From: Streptomyces smyrnaeus
GTDB lineage: Bacteria; Actinomycetota; Actinomycetes; Streptomycetales; Streptomycetaceae
Length of the DNA: 64,000 bases
Direction of reading: 5' to 3'
Assembly: GCF_017676345.1 (NCBI RefSeq)
Contig: NZ_JAFFZM010000007.1
Span: 248,001 to 312,000 of the forward strand
Part shown: in pieces, positions 31,280 to 40,808 of the stretch
Layout: each line of letters begins with the position of its first letter
Position numbering within the stretch: the first letter of the stretch is position 1
Notes under the pieces: generated by a model
Told to the model about the DNA's origin: nothing
Seen by the model: only the letters and a program-made list of their open reading frames with translations
Databases searched by the model: none
Position numbers and translations under genes: made by a program

Positions 31280-32581
31280 ATGTCGTTGCAAAAGGGCGCC
31301 AATGTGCCGGTGCCGGCCACCAGGATCCAGGTGGAGTTGGGGTGGCGGACAGGGCCCGAGGTGCCTGATGTGGACGTGTCCGCCTTGTTGCTGACAGCGG
31401 TCGGCAAGGTGCGGTCGGACGACGACTTCGTGTTCTACAACCAGCCGGCGCACCGCAGTGGTGCGGTGCGCCACGAGGGCGGGCGCCCGGACGGCACAGG
31501 GACGATCGAGACGATCCTGGTGGAGCTGTCTGCGGTGGAGCAGGAGATCGCCACCGTGGTGATCGCGGCTTCCACGGACGGCACGTTCGGTCAGGTCCCC
31601 GGCCTGTTCGTGCGCGTACTGGATGCCGGGAGCGGCACCGAGACGGCACGGTTCGACGCCTCGGACGCCACGTCGGAGACGGCGTTCGTGCTCGGGGAGC
31701 TGTATCGGCGCAACGACGCGTGGAAGTTCCGTGCCGTGGGCCAGGGGTATTCCTCCGGTCTGGAAGGGCTCGCCACCGACTTCGGTATCACTGTCGAGGA
31801 GCCGACCTCACCCCCGCCGACGCAGCAGGCCGCACCACCCCCGGCCGCCGCCCCCGCACCCCCGCCCGTGCCGCCTGTACCGGCACAACAGGCCGTACCG
31901 CCGTCTCCCTCCGCCCCTGTCCCTCCCGCTCCCCCCGCACAGCCGGTGCGGCTGTCGAAAGTCACGTTGACGAAGGCGGCGCCCGCGGTGTCGCTGACCA
32001 AGCAGGGCGCCACCTCAGGGGCCATGCGGGTCCATCTGGCGTGGAGCGCGCGCAAGCCGTCGCGTGGCTGGTTGAAGAAGGGGAAGGGTGCTGTTCGGCT
32101 GGAGGACGTCGATCTGGACCTCTCCTGTCTGTGGGAGCTCCAGAACGGGGCGAAGGGGATCGTCCATCCCATCGAGAACCAGTTCGGTTCGTTCGAGCAG
32201 CCGCCCTACATCCGGCTGGACCAGGACGACCGGACCGGCTCGGGCGCGGGTGAGAATCTTGTGGTCAACCTCGACCACGCGGCCGAGATCAAGCGCCTCC
32301 TGGTGTTCGTGGTCATCTACGCCGGGGCGTCGAGCTTCGCGGGCCTGGACGGGGTCGCCACGCTGTACCCGCCGGCCGGCCCGCCGGTCGAGATGCATCT
32401 GGACGAGTGCACCGTTCCTTCGCAGGTCGCCGCGATCGCGCTGATCGAGAACGTGGACGGGGAACTGGTCGTCCGGCGGGAGGCGAAGTACATCGTCCGG
32501 CCGCCCGGCATCCTCAAGCAGCAGGCCGCGGACATGGAGTACGGCTGGGGGATGACGTGGCACGCGGCCGGTAAGCAGTAG
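31280..32581 (+). CDS. Two-domain TerD-family (tellurium resistance/stress) protein with proline-rich linker
   Basis: A 433-residue protein. The N-terminal TerD domain (1-170) carries the typical [12 protein letters not shown] calcium-binding segment (about 45-56), [20 protein letters not shown], and [21 protein letters not shown] Pro/Ala-rich linker (about 175-225, [20 protein letters not shown] is part) leads to a second TerA/TerD-like domain with [40 protein letters not shown] (a likely Ca site) and [20 protein letters not shown]. TerD proteins bind calcium and act in stress or membrane-associated complexes. GGGGGAAG before ATG 31280 supports the start. It is a stand-alone gene, not part of a full ter operon here. 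Confidence 0.88.
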   Translation: MSLQKGANVPVPATRIQVELGWRTGPEVPDVDVSALLLTAVGKVRSDDDFVFYNQPAHRSGAVRHEGGRPDGTGTIETILVELSAVEQEIATVVIAASTDGTFGQVPGLFVRVLDAGSGTETARFDASDATSETAFVLGELYRRNDAWKFRAVGQGYSSGLEGLATDFGITVEEPTSPPPTQQAAPPPAAAPAPPPVPPVPAQQAVPPSPSAPVPPAPPAQPVRLSKVTLTKAAPAVSLTKQGATSGAMRVHLAWSARKPSRGWLKKGKGAVRLEDVDLDLSCLWELQNGAKGIVHPIENQFGSFEQPPYIRLDQDDRTGSGAGENLVVNLDHAAEIKRLLVFVVIYAGASSFAGLDGVATLYPPAGPPVEMHLDECTVPSQVAAIALIENVDGELVVRREAKYIVRPPGILKQQAADMEYGWGMTWHAAGKQ

Positions 32582-32602
32582 GCGTTCGTTCTTTCTGCGG
32601 CC

Positions 32603-33142
32603 CTACTGTTCCCGCTCGAAGAGCAACTCGTAGGGCAGGCAGTCGTCCGCCGTCGCTCGCGGGACGAAATCCGGGGAGGTGCGCGCAGCGGTGGCCCGTA
32701 GCCGGGCCACCGCTTCCGCGGCGGTCAGGGGCTCCAGATCCAGGGCCTTCAGCAATCGGTCCCGGCGCTCCGGGAAGTCCGGGTGGTCGTCGCGCAGTTG
32801 CTCCTCCAGCTCGTGCTGGGGGAAGCCGGCACCGAGGTCCCTCCAGTACGGGCAGTGAGCGATCAGCCTGACGGCCTCGGCGAGGTCTTCGGCCATGAGC
32901 GTGGCCTGGCCCTCGGAGTCCGCGTACAGCACGGGACGCTGCCGGGCTCCTGGCTCGCCGCACAGGAAATAGGTGCCTCCCGCCCCACATCCCGCTATCG
33001 GGTGCAGCGGGCTACCGGTCGGCAGCCGAAGGTCTTCCACGGGATCGCGGCGTTCGATGTCGAAGTCGCCGGGCCACACCAGCAGTTCCGCGACGGCGGG
33101 GTCGGTCTCGATCCGATGCAGGAGGTCTTCCGAGGTGCTCAT
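32603..33142 (-). CDS. Conserved hypothetical protein, 179 aa
   Basis: A soluble acidic protein starting MSTSEDLLHRIETDPAVAEL. Features are VWPGDFDIERRDPVEDLRLP, GAGGTYFLCGEPGARQRPVL (a beta hairpin around GTYFLC), EDLAEAVRLIAHCPYWRDLG and a Glu/Asp-rich helical end (LEEQLRDDHPDFPERRDRLL). It recalls immunity-type or SMI1-like small proteins with a GGTYFLC strand, but I do not recognise a family with confidence. It converges on the TerD gene with only 21 bases between stops. Confidence 0.7.
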   Translation of the reverse strand: MSTSEDLLHRIETDPAVAELLVWPGDFDIERRDPVEDLRLPTGSPLHPIAGCGAGGTYFLCGEPGARQRPVLYADSEGQATLMAEDLAEAVRLIAHCPYWRDLGAGFPQHELEEQLRDDHPDFPERRDRLLKALDLEPLTAAEAVARLRATAARTSPDFVPRATADDCLPYELLFEREQ

Positions 33143-33227
33143 GTCGGGAAGGTAGCAGCGGGCTCCGACAGCGGCGCTCCAGCACCGGCGGGAGTGTGCG
33201 GGAGTTCACCGGGGCGCTGGAGACACC

Positions 33228-33313
33228 GCTGACCGGTCAGCGCCACGGGGACGGGGGATCCCGAAAGCGCTGACCGGCCGCAGCCTGACAGTCGACCGGG
33301 GAGACGACTGTCA
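33228..33313 (-). terminator. Terminator region of the TetR/ABC operon
   Basis: TGACAGTCG (33286-33294) and CGACTGTCA (33305-33313) form a perfect 9-bp stem with a 10-base loop, 27 bases past the permease stop on the leftward strand. A second perfect palindrome, gctgaccggtcagc (33228-33241), follows. There is no T-run, as is common for terminators in GC-rich actinobacteria. Confidence 0.6.
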
Positions 33314-33339
33314 AGTCCTGGGGTGCCGTTGTGCTTGTG

Positions 33340-34935
33340 CTACGCGGCGCCCATGTCGCGCCGACGGCTGGTGGCCAGCCCGGCGAAGGCGAGCACGGCC
33401 GCCACAGCCAGCAGCCAGACGAACGGCTCCGCGGTGAAGTCACCTCCCGGCACCTGGGGGATGTGGGTGAACGGCGAGACGTCCAGCACACTCTGGTCGA
33501 AGTCGAGCGCCCTGCCGAACTGTCCCAGCGTGAAGCAGAGTGCCAGGCCTCCCCACGCGGCGGCCGTCACCCGGGGCAGCAGACCGAAGAGCGCGAGTGT
33601 CAGCGCCGAGAGCACCCAGACCGCCGGGAGTTGCACCATGGCGGCGCCCAGGATGCCCGGCAGTTCGCCTCCGACGTCTCCCATGTTGGCGCCGTGCACG
33701 AGGCCAGCGACCAGACCGCCGACGGCCAGCGCGACCACGGGCCCCAGCAGGGCGAACGTCAGGTGGCCGCCGATCCACCGCAGTCGGCTGACTCCGGTGG
33801 CCAAGAGGTACTCGGCGCGGGAGTTCTCCTCCTCGGCTCGCATGCGAAGGGCCGCCTGGATGCTGTAGGCGGCCGCCACCAGTCCCATCAGGCTCATCAT
33901 CGACGCGATGTAGGAGTCGATGAGGCCTTCCTGGCCGCCGATCCTGGAGAACACGTTCTGAAGGTCCTTGTTGTCCTTCATCATGTCGCCGACGCCCTCG
34001 GCGATACCGCCGAACACCCCGCCGAGCACGGTGAACGCGATCAGCCAGCCCATCAGCAGCCCGCGGTGAAGCCGCCAGGCCAGGGCCAGCGGGCCGCCCA
34101 GCGCGGGCGAGGCCTCGGCAGGGCCGAGCCGGGCCGGGAGCAGCCCGGCGCCGATGTCCCGGCGGGACGAGACCGCGAACGCCAAGGTGGTGGCGAGCAG
34201 CGTGAGGGCGACGGCCAGCAGCAGCACCCACCACTGCTCGTCGGCGAAGGGCCGCAGTTCGGTCACCCAGCCGAGAGGTGAGAGCCAGTGGAGCCAGGAC
34301 AGGTCGTTGCCCGGGCCTCCGGTGTCGGCGGCCAGCCGGATCAGCAGGAAGGCTCCGAGCGAGCCGATGGCGATGCCCCGGGCGCCGCCCGCGTTCTCGG
34401 TCAGTTGTGCCGCCACACCGCCGAGTGCGGCGAACATCCACCCTGCTGCCGCGAATCCGAGGCCCACTGCCAGGGCGCCGGAGCCCGGCAGGTTCTGGCT
34501 CAGTCCGGAGGCGACGAGAAGTCCGAGCAGCAGGTTGCCCAGGAACGCCACGCTCAGTACGGCGGTCAGTCCGGCGTGCCGTCCGCACACGGTGCCGCTC
34601 AGCAGCTCGCGTCGTCCGGCCTGTTCCTCGGTGCGTGTGTGCCGGATGACGAAGAGCAGGCTGATCAGTCCGATGAACAGCGGGATGGCACCGACCCGCT
34701 GGGCGACGATGCCGCCGGCGGTTTCGCTGTGCAGCGGGCCGTACAGTGCGAGGAAGGTCGGGTTGGAGCCGCTGGTCCGCGCGTACTCGGCACGCTCGGC
34801 GGCGGTCTGGCTCTGGTAGGTGTCGGCGAGGCCGACCGGGGCGGCGGCCAGCCACAGCACGACGACCAGCAGCAGCCACCGGTCCCTGCGCAGGATGAGC
34901 CGGATCAGCTTGCCCGTTCCCTTGAGCGACGTCAC
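33340..34935 (-). CDS. ABC-2 type permease, polyketide-antibiotic exporter type
   Basis: A 531-residue membrane protein with about twelve hydrophobic helices (for example [60 protein letters not shown]). The double-length layout with an early [20 protein letters not shown] loop and a second half starting [20 protein letters not shown] is that of proteins annotated as exporters of polyketide antibiotics (TnrB3 type, linked to tetronasin resistance). GTG 34935 overlaps the ATPase stop by four bases. It should pair with the ATPase to export a hydrophobic compound, plausibly the product of the adjacent PKS. Confidence 0.85.
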   Translation of the reverse strand: MTSLKGTGKLIRLILRRDRWLLLVVVLWLAAAPVGLADTYQSQTAAERAEYARTSGSNPTFLALYGPLHSETAGGIVAQRVGAIPLFIGLISLLFVIRHTRTEEQAGRRELLSGTVCGRHAGLTAVLSVAFLGNLLLGLLVASGLSQNLPGSGALAVGLGFAAAGWMFAALGGVAAQLTENAGGARGIAIGSLGAFLLIRLAADTGGPGNDLSWLHWLSPLGWVTELRPFADEQWWVLLLAVALTLLATTLAFAVSSRRDIGAGLLPARLGPAEASPALGGPLALAWRLHRGLLMGWLIAFTVLGGVFGGIAEGVGDMMKDNKDLQNVFSRIGGQEGLIDSYIASMMSLMGLVAAAYSIQAALRMRAEEENSRAEYLLATGVSRLRWIGGHLTFALLGPVVALAVGGLVAGLVHGANMGDVGGELPGILGAAMVQLPAVWVLSALTLALFGLLPRVTAAAWGGLALCFTLGQFGRALDFDQSVLDVSPFTHIPQVPGGDFTAEPFVWLLAVAAVLAFAGLATSRRRDMGAA

Positions 34936-35876
34936 CGGCCCGCTCCCGCGTTCGCCCCGGAGTCTGCTGCCGCGTCCGCCCCTGAGCGGCGGCCGTCGGC
35001 CTCGTAATGCCGCAGGAACAGATCCTCCAGGGTGGGCGGCTGACTGATCAGGTTGCGTACTCCGAGGGCGACGAAATGCCGCAGCGCGTCATCGAGGCGG
35101 TCGGGGTCGACCTCGCAACGCACCCGTGTGTCCTCCACCCGCACATCGTGGAGGCCGGGAAGCGCGTCGAGCCCCGAGGGCTCCTGCTCCAAGGTGACGT
35201 CGATCGAGGTGCGCGTCAGGTGACGCATCTCGTCCAGCGTCCCGGATTCCACCCGCCGTCCCTCGCGGATGATGCTCACCCGGTCGCAGAGCGCCTCCAC
35301 CTCGGACAGGATGTGGCTGGACAGCAGCACGGTGCGGCCGGACCTGCGCTCCTCCTGGACGGCCTGCCGGAACATCTCCTCCATCAACGGGTCGAGTCCG
35401 GAGGTCGGCTCGTCGAGCACGAGCAGTTCCACATCGGACGCGAGGGCCGCGACGAGGGCGACCTTCTGCCGGTTTCCCTTGGAGTAGGTGCGGGCCTTCT
35501 TCTTGGGGTCGAGCTGGAAGCGCTGCAGCAGATCGTTCTTGCGCTGCTTGTCGAGCCCGCCGCGCATCCTCCCGAGCAGGTCGATCACCTCTCCCCCGGA
35601 CAGGCCGGGCCAGAGGTTGACGTCGCCGGGGACATAGGCGAGGCGGCGGTGGAGTTCGGTGGCCTCCGCCCATGGATCGCCACCCAGCAGCGTCACCTCG
35701 CCCTTGTCCGCGCGGAGCATACCGAGCAGCACCCGGATGGTGGTGGACTTGCCCGCACCGTTCGGCCCCAGGAATCCATGCACCTCGCCGGTGGCCACGC
35801 TCAGGTCGAGGCCGTCGAGTGCGCGCGTGGGGCCGAAGTCCTTCACTAAGCCGCGCACCGAGATGGCGTCAGTCAT
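34932..35876 (-). CDS. ABC transporter ATPase, drug exporter type
   Basis: A 314-residue ATPase of the DrrA/TnrB2 type. Walker A is [19 protein letters not shown] (about 34-52). The signature helix reads [20 protein letters not shown], where SKGNRQK replaces LSGGQ, a known variant of this subfamily. Walker B with catalytic Glu is [20 protein letters not shown] (about 152-171), and the switch His is in [16 protein letters not shown]. It energises the downstream permease. Its start overlaps the TetR stop by eight bases, so the three genes form one operon: tetR, ATPase, permease. Confidence 0.92.
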   Translation of the reverse strand: MTDAISVRGLVKDFGPTRALDGLDLSVATGEVHGFLGPNGAGKSTTIRVLLGMLRADKGEVTLLGGDPWAEATELHRRLAYVPGDVNLWPGLSGGEVIDLLGRMRGGLDKQRKNDLLQRFQLDPKKKARTYSKGNRQKVALVAALASDVELLVLDEPTSGLDPLMEEMFRQAVQEERRSGRTVLLSSHILSEVEALCDRVSIIREGRRVESGTLDEMRHLTRTSIDVTLEQEPSGLDALPGLHDVRVEDTRVRCEVDPDRLDDALRHFVALGVRNLISQPPTLEDLFLRHYEADGRRSGADAAADSGANAGAGR

Positions 35877-36564
35877 CGGAGTGCCTTTCCATCGTGTCGT
35901 CGTTACTCGTCTCGCTCGCCGGGGCCGTCTGGGCCATGCCCTCGCGGGCCGAGGCCGCGTACTCGGGGCTGATGAGGTTGTGGGAGTAGATGTCGAGCAT
36001 CGCCAGGGCCACCTTCTGGTCGCCTTCGTCGGAGAGCACGTCCATTCCGATCACCCGGGAGACGTGCTTGTGGAAGGCGGCGATGCCCATCGTCTGTGCC
36101 ACCATCAGGGCCGCCCGGGTGGTGCGGTCGACCATGGGCGGATCGGCGCGGCTCTCGTCGGCCTTCACCAGCCACCGGTCGATCATCTTGACCATCTCGT
36201 CGAAGAGCGGGGCCGCCACTTCCGACTCCTCGATCAAAGTGCTGACCAGGTAGCGCTGGAAGGGGTCGAGTGCGCGTTTGTCGTCGGCGGTCAGTGGGCT
36301 GTCACCTGGTGCCTCCTCCTGCAGGACCCGGTCGTTGAACTGGTGCAGCGCTTCCAGCACATAGGTGTCGCACACGCGGCGCAGCCCCTCCTTGGAGCCG
36401 AAGTGGTGCCGGACAAGGCCCGGCGACACTCCGGCCGTTTTGGCGATTTCCCGGATCGTCGCCCCTGAGAAGCCCGATTCGGCGAAGTGCTTCAGCGCGG
36501 CGTCCCGAATGCGGGCACGCGCTGTGAGGTCCTTCGCCGCCGGTCGACCGCCGAAGCTGATCAT
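35869..36564 (-). CDS. TetR-family regulator of the ABC exporter
   Basis: A 231-residue repressor. The DNA-binding domain [20 protein letters not shown] with [20 protein letters not shown] (about residues 17-56) is a good TetR helix-turn-helix. The long C-terminal domain ([40 protein letters not shown]) probably binds the exported drug. As first gene of its operon it is likely autoregulated; two direct repeats in the upstream gap (36643-36683) are candidate sites. GAGGA lies before ATG 36564. Confidence 0.9.
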   Translation of the reverse strand: MISFGGRPAAKDLTARARIRDAALKHFAESGFSGATIREIAKTAGVSPGLVRHHFGSKEGLRRVCDTYVLEALHQFNDRVLQEEAPGDSPLTADDKRALDPFQRYLVSTLIEESEVAAPLFDEMVKMIDRWLVKADESRADPPMVDRTTRAALMVAQTMGIAAFHKHVSRVIGMDVLSDEGDQKVALAMLDIYSHNLISPEYAASAREGMAQTAPASETSNDDTMERHSDD

Positions 36565-36843
36565 TCACTGTCCTCTTCCCGTCGTGTCCGCGAGCAGGAG
36601 CGAGCTCTGCCGCGGGCCGACGTTACTGCCCAGGCGCACAGCCCACTGTACGCACGTATAGCCAACTGTTCGCAAGGGTAGCCCGCGTCAAGAACGCGAA
36701 AGAGTTACTGAGCCCACCGGGACCCATCCACAGCCACCCCTGCGACCTCGGACTTTAGCCGGGCGTTGCCGGGGCTTCGGCCCGCACTGACTGGGTCTAG
36801 GCACGGCATGCCGAGCAGTACCGTCAGCCCCGGGGAGGACTGC
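36565..36843. promoter_or_regulatory. Divergent promoter region between TetR/ABC operon and the biosynthetic cluster
   Basis: This 279-bp gap separates the exporter operon from the first rightward cluster gene. It contains the ACTGT direct repeats listed separately. CCCGGGGAGGACTGC just before 36844 is the ribosome binding site of the methyltransferase gene. No other strong dyad was seen. Confidence 0.55.
36643..36683. promoter_or_regulatory. Direct repeat of a 20-bp unit, possible TetR binding site
   Basis: ccactgtacgcacgtatagc and the following caactgttcgcaagggtagc match at about 16 of 20 positions with a 20-bp period (two helical turns), 80 bases upstream of the TetR start. Direct repeats are less typical for TetR than dyads, so the binding protein is open. 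Confidence 0.45.
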
Positions 36844-37719
36844 ATGACGTTCCCATCAGCTCCGCCGCCCACGTCTCCGACGGGCGAACAGATCACCGAC
36901 TACTACAGCGCGCTGGGCCCGCTGCTGCGCATGGCATGGGGCGACAACCTGCACTTCGGCTACTGGGAGGGCCCCACGGACCGCAGCTCCCCGGAGGAGG
37001 CCACCGACCGGTTCACCGACCTGCTCGCAGCCCGGTTGCGGGTGCGCCCCGGCGAGCGGGTACTGGACGCCGGGTGCGGAGTGGGCAGGCCGGCGCTGCG
37101 CGTGGCCTCCGCGACGGGTGCGCAGGTGCTGGGCGTGACCATCAGCCAGGAGCAGGTCACCCGGGCGAGGGAACTGGCTCGCGAGGCGGGGCAGGAGGAG
37201 AGCGTACGGTTCGAGTACGGGGACGTGATGCGCCTGCCGCACCCGGCGGGCTCGTTCGACGCGGTGCTCGCCTTCGAGTCGATCGTGCACATGGACCGGC
37301 TCACGGCACTGCGGGAGATGACGCGGGTGCTGCGCCCCGGCGGGCGGATCGTACTGACCGACACCTTCGCCCTGGGTGACGGCCCCGGGAATCCGCCCTC
37401 CACCCCCGGCACGCAGGCCACGGCGGACGCGGGCGAAGTCGCGTCGATCGGGCGGCTGGAGGCGTACCCCGAACTGGTGAAGGGCGCGGGTCTGGAACTG
37501 GTCGAGCTGACCGATGTCACCGAGCACACCAAGTACACGTTCATGCGGGTGATCGACGGGATCCTGCGCTGCCGCCGGGAGTTCGAGCGGGAACACGGCG
37601 TCAGCGTCGAGGAGATCCTCGACTCGCTGAAGCCGGCACACCCGGACGTGGCCACCCAGGGCGGGGCCGAGGCCGTCGGCTGCCTGGTCGCGGTCGCGCG
37701 GAAGCCCCTCGGCGCATGA
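36844..37719 (+). CDS. EryG-like SAM-dependent O-methyltransferase
   Basis: A 291-residue class I methyltransferase. It begins ITDYYSALGPLLRMAWGDNL then HFGYWEG (about residues 17-43), the sequence style of macrolide-sugar methyltransferases such as EryG. Motif I is VLDAGCGVGRPALRVA (about 78-93), the acidic strand VRFEYGDVMRLPHPAGSFDA, and post-III LREMTRVLRPGGRIVLTDTF. It may methylate a sugar hydroxyl or a polyketide hydroxyl. It heads the rightward sugar genes, with GGGGAGGA before ATG 36844. I recognise the class but not the exact target. Confidence 0.85.
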   Translation: MTFPSAPPPTSPTGEQITDYYSALGPLLRMAWGDNLHFGYWEGPTDRSSPEEATDRFTDLLAARLRVRPGERVLDAGCGVGRPALRVASATGAQVLGVTISQEQVTRARELAREAGQEESVRFEYGDVMRLPHPAGSFDAVLAFESIVHMDRLTALREMTRVLRPGGRIVLTDTFALGDGPGNPPSTPGTQATADAGEVASIGRLEAYPELVKGAGLELVELTDVTEHTKYTFMRVIDGILRCRREFEREHGVSVEEILDSLKPAHPDVATQGGAEAVGCLVAVARKPLGA

Positions 37720-37813
37720 GGGCACACGCCGCCGTTCCGCCACGCGTCAGGCGGGCTTTGGGCCGGTCCCCGACGATGCCGGAGGACGAGCGGGAAGGGA
37801 GCGGTCGGAGGGG

Positions 37814-38722
37814 ATGAAGGGCATCATTCTCGCTGGTGGGAACGGGACGCGACTGCAGCCGCTCACCTTCGTGGGCTCCAAGCAGCTCGCCCCGGTCTAC
37901 GACAAGCCCATGATCTACTATCCGCTCTCGGTGCTGATGCTGGCGGGCATCCAGGACATCCTCATCATCACCCGCCCGGCCGAGCTGCCCGTCTTCCGCT
38001 CCCTGTTCGGCGACGGGCGGCAACTGGGCCTGAACATCGACTACGCCGGACAGGACGAACCGCGTGGCATCGCGGACGCCTTCCGGGTGGGCGCCGACCA
38101 CATCCGCGGCGAGGAGTGCGCGCTGATACTCGGCGACAACCTCTTCCACGGCGCGAACCTGCCCTCCCTGTTGCGCCGGAGCGCACGGAAGCTGCGCGGC
38201 TGCGTGCTGTTCGGGCATCAGGTCGCGGACCCCCAGCGGTTCGGCGTCGCGGAGATCGACGCCCGGGGCAGGCTGGTCTCCATCGAGGAGAAGCCGGAGC
38301 GGCCCCGCTCCAACCTCGCGATTCCCGGACTGTACTTCTTCGACGGCGGGGTCGTGGACGTCACCAAGGGCCTCACGCCCTCCGCGCGTGGCGAGCTGGA
38401 GATCACCGACGTACTGCGCGCCTATCTGGAGGAGGGCACGGCCGAGCTGGTGTGGCTGGGCAGGGGCGTCACCTGGCTGGACACCGGCACCCACGAGACG
38501 CTGCTGGACGCCGCGCGGTTCGTACGGGACGTGCAGCACCGGCAGGGCACCCGGCTGGGCTGCATCGAGGAAATCGCCATGTACATGGGCTTCATCCAGC
38601 CGGAGGACTGCCACGCGCTCGGCGCCGGGATGGGCAATTCGCCCTACGGCCAGTACGTCATGGAGCGCGCCCGCGACTTCAGCCTGGGGCTGCCGCCCGT
38701 CGAGTTCATGGAGGAGATATGA
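37814..38722 (+). CDS. rfbA: Glucose-1-phosphate thymidylyltransferase
   Basis: A 302-residue enzyme making dTDP-glucose from glucose-1-phosphate and dTTP, the first step to all deoxysugars. It starts MKGIILAGGNGTRLQPLTFV, the nucleotide-binding G-x-G-T-R-L-x-P motif, and shows SKQLAPVYDKPMIYYPLSVL (catalytic Lys), ILGDNLFHGANLP (Asp for Mg), VSIEEKPERPRSNLAIPGLY and GRGVTWLDTGTHETLLDAAR. Length and order match RmlA fully. The last codons overlap the start of rfbB (ATGA). Confidence 0.96.
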   Translation: MKGIILAGGNGTRLQPLTFVGSKQLAPVYDKPMIYYPLSVLMLAGIQDILIITRPAELPVFRSLFGDGRQLGLNIDYAGQDEPRGIADAFRVGADHIRGEECALILGDNLFHGANLPSLLRRSARKLRGCVLFGHQVADPQRFGVAEIDARGRLVSIEEKPERPRSNLAIPGLYFFDGGVVDVTKGLTPSARGELEITDVLRAYLEEGTAELVWLGRGVTWLDTGTHETLLDAARFVRDVQHRQGTRLGCIEEIAMYMGFIQPEDCHALGAGMGNSPYGQYVMERARDFSLGLPPVEFMEEI

Positions 38723-39699
38723 ATCTCCTGGTCACCGGGGCCGCCGGGTTCATCGGCTCCGCGTATGCGCGGATGCTGCTGGCGCCCGGCGCCGCCGAGG
38801 CGTCCGGGGCCGCCCGGATCACGGTGCTGGACAAGCTGACCTACGCCGGCAGCCTCGACAACCTCGACCTCACCCACCCCGGGCTGACGTTCGTGCGGGG
38901 CGACATCTGCGACACCGAGCTGGTCGACAGACTGATGGCGCGGGCGTCCCAGGTGGTGCACTTCGCGGCGGAGTCGCATGTGGACCGTTCGATCGCGGCC
39001 GCAGGTGAGTTCGTCCGTACGAACGTGACGGGCACCCAGACTCTGCTGGACGCGGCACTGCGGCACGGCGTCGAGCGCTTTGTGCACGTCTCCACGGACG
39101 AGGTCTACGGCTCGGTGGAGAGCGGCTCCAGCGTGGAGGAGGACCCGCTCTCCCCCAACTCGCCCTACGCGGCGTCCAAGGCCGCCTCGGACCTGATCGC
39201 GCTCTCGTACCACCGCACGCACGGGCTGGATGTACGCGTCACGCGGTGCTGCAACAACTACGGGCCGCGCCAGTTCCCCGAGAAGATCGTCCCGCTGTTC
39301 ATCACCAGCCTGCTCGACGGCGGTGACGTCCCGCTCTACGGCGACGGGCTCAACCGGCGCGACTGGCTGCACGTCGAGGACCACTGCAGGGCCGTCGAGC
39401 TGGTCCGCACACAGGGCACCCCCGGCGCCGTCTACAACATCAGTGGCGGAACCGAGCTGAGCAACGAGGAACTGACCAGGCGGCTGCTGGCGGCCTGCGG
39501 CGCCGATTGGAGCCGGGTACGCCACGTACCGGACCGCAGGGGGCACGACAGGCGCTACTCGATCGAGGACGCGAAGGCCCGCAGGGAGCTGGGGTACCGG
39601 CCGCGCCACGACTTCGCCTCGGGGCTCGCCGCGACAGTCGCCTGGTACCGCGACAACCGCTCCTGGTGGGAGCCGCTCAAGAGCCGGATGACCGCGTGA
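38719..39699 (+). CDS. rfbB: dTDP-glucose 4,6-dehydratase
   Basis: A 326-residue SDR-type dehydratase converting dTDP-glucose to dTDP-4-keto-6-deoxyglucose with bound NAD. LLVTGAAGFIGSAYARML (3-20) is the NAD loop. VVHFAAESHVDRSIAAAGEF, the catalytic STDEVYGSV (Asp/Glu pair) and the Tyr-xxx-Lys in SPYAASKAASDLIALSYHRT are present, as is RCCNNYGPRQFPEKIVPLFI. Its ATG overlaps the rfbA stop. With rfbA it forms the entry to the sugar branch. Confidence 0.97.
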   Translation: MNLLVTGAAGFIGSAYARMLLAPGAAEASGAARITVLDKLTYAGSLDNLDLTHPGLTFVRGDICDTELVDRLMARASQVVHFAAESHVDRSIAAAGEFVRTNVTGTQTLLDAALRHGVERFVHVSTDEVYGSVESGSSVEEDPLSPNSPYAASKAASDLIALSYHRTHGLDVRVTRCCNNYGPRQFPEKIVPLFITSLLDGGDVPLYGDGLNRRDWLHVEDHCRAVELVRTQGTPGAVYNISGGTELSNEELTRRLLAACGADWSRVRHVPDRRGHDRRYSIEDAKARRELGYRPRHDFASGLAATVAWYRDNRSWWEPLKSRMTA

Positions 39700-39776
39700 C
39701 CGGGAGATGACCGCCTCGCACCGCGCCGTCAGGGGGGGGACGTGACGAGCTCCCCCGGAAGGGACCCAGGGATCTC

Positions 39777-40784
39777 ATGGGAGCTCCGACACCACCGGAC
39801 AGGCCACTGCGGTGCGGGATACTCGGCTGCGCGGACATCGCCAGGCGCCGGATGCTGCCGACACTCGCCGCCGTCCCGGATGTCGAGCCGGTGGCCGTCG
39901 CCAGCCGCAGTGCGGCGAAGGCGGCCGAGTTCGCCGCAGCGTTCGGCTGCGAGGCGGTGACGGGCTACGACGAGCTGCTGGCCTCCCCCTGCGTCGACGC
40001 CGTGTATGTGCCGCTGCCTCCGCTGCTGCATGCCGCATGGATCGAGAAAGCGCTCCGCGCGGGCAAGCACGTACTGGCCGAGAAGCCCCTCACCGCGGAC
40101 CCGGACAGCACCGAGCGGCTGCTGCGGCTGGCGGCCGAGCGGGGGCTGGTGCTGCTGGAGAACGTCGCCTTCCCGCACCACGAGCAGCATGCGACCGTAC
40201 GGAAGCTGCTCGCCGACGGCGCCATCGGTCAGGTCCGCGACTTCGCCGGCTCCTTCACCATCCCGCCGCTGCCCGCGGAGAACATGCGCTACCGGTCCGA
40301 CGTGGGCGGAGGTGCCCTGCTGGACATGGGCGTCTACCCGATCCGCGCCGCGCTGCACCACCTCGGGCCCGATGTCGGTGTCCTGCACGCCGTACTGCGC
40401 CTCGACGCGAGCAAAGGTGTGGTGGTGGCAGGTCGGATCCTGGCGTGCACGGCCGGCGGGGTGACGGCCGATCTCGCCTTCGGCATGGAGCACTCCTACC
40501 GGACCAGCCTGGAATTCGCCGGCAGCAACGGGCGGCTGACGCTGGACCGGGCCTTCACGCCGCCGCCCGCCCACCAGCCGGTCCTGCGGGTCGAGCGGCA
40601 GGACCACCGCGAGGAGATCACACTGCGCGCCGACGACCAGTTCGCCAACGTGGTGCGCTACTTCGCGCAGGCCGTCCGTACGCCGCGTTCCGGCAAGGGG
40701 CCGGACGACGACGCCCGGGCGAGCCTGCGGCAGGCGCGGCTGGTCGCGGAGGTCGAGCGCAAGGCCGTGCGGATCACGCGGTGA
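39777..40784 (+). CDS. NDP-hexose 3-ketoreductase (Gfo/Idh/MocA family)
   Basis: A 335-residue NADPH-dependent reductase. Residues 12-30, RCGILGCADIARRRMLPTL, are the dinucleotide loop of the SpnN/UrdT/KijD10 group. The catalytic-region motif is HVLAEKPLTADPDSTERLL (EKP at about 97-99), and FPHHEQHATVRKLLADGAIG with GGALLDMGVYPIRAALHHLG form the C-terminal domain with its conserved Asp/Tyr. It reduces the 3-keto group left after 2,3-dehydration to give a 2,6-dideoxy sugar. It is the last gene of the rightward sugar block and converges with the 2,3-dehydratase gene. Confidence 0.9.
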   Translation: MGAPTPPDRPLRCGILGCADIARRRMLPTLAAVPDVEPVAVASRSAAKAAEFAAAFGCEAVTGYDELLASPCVDAVYVPLPPLLHAAWIEKALRAGKHVLAEKPLTADPDSTERLLRLAAERGLVLLENVAFPHHEQHATVRKLLADGAIGQVRDFAGSFTIPPLPAENMRYRSDVGGGALLDMGVYPIRAALHHLGPDVGVLHAVLRLDASKGVVVAGRILACTAGGVTADLAFGMEHSYRTSLEFAGSNGRLTLDRAFTPPPAHQPVLRVERQDHREEITLRADDQFANVVRYFAQAVRTPRSGKGPDDDARASLRQARLVAEVERKAVRITR

Positions 40785-40808
40785 CGGCGCACGGCTGCGC
40801 GCGGACCG

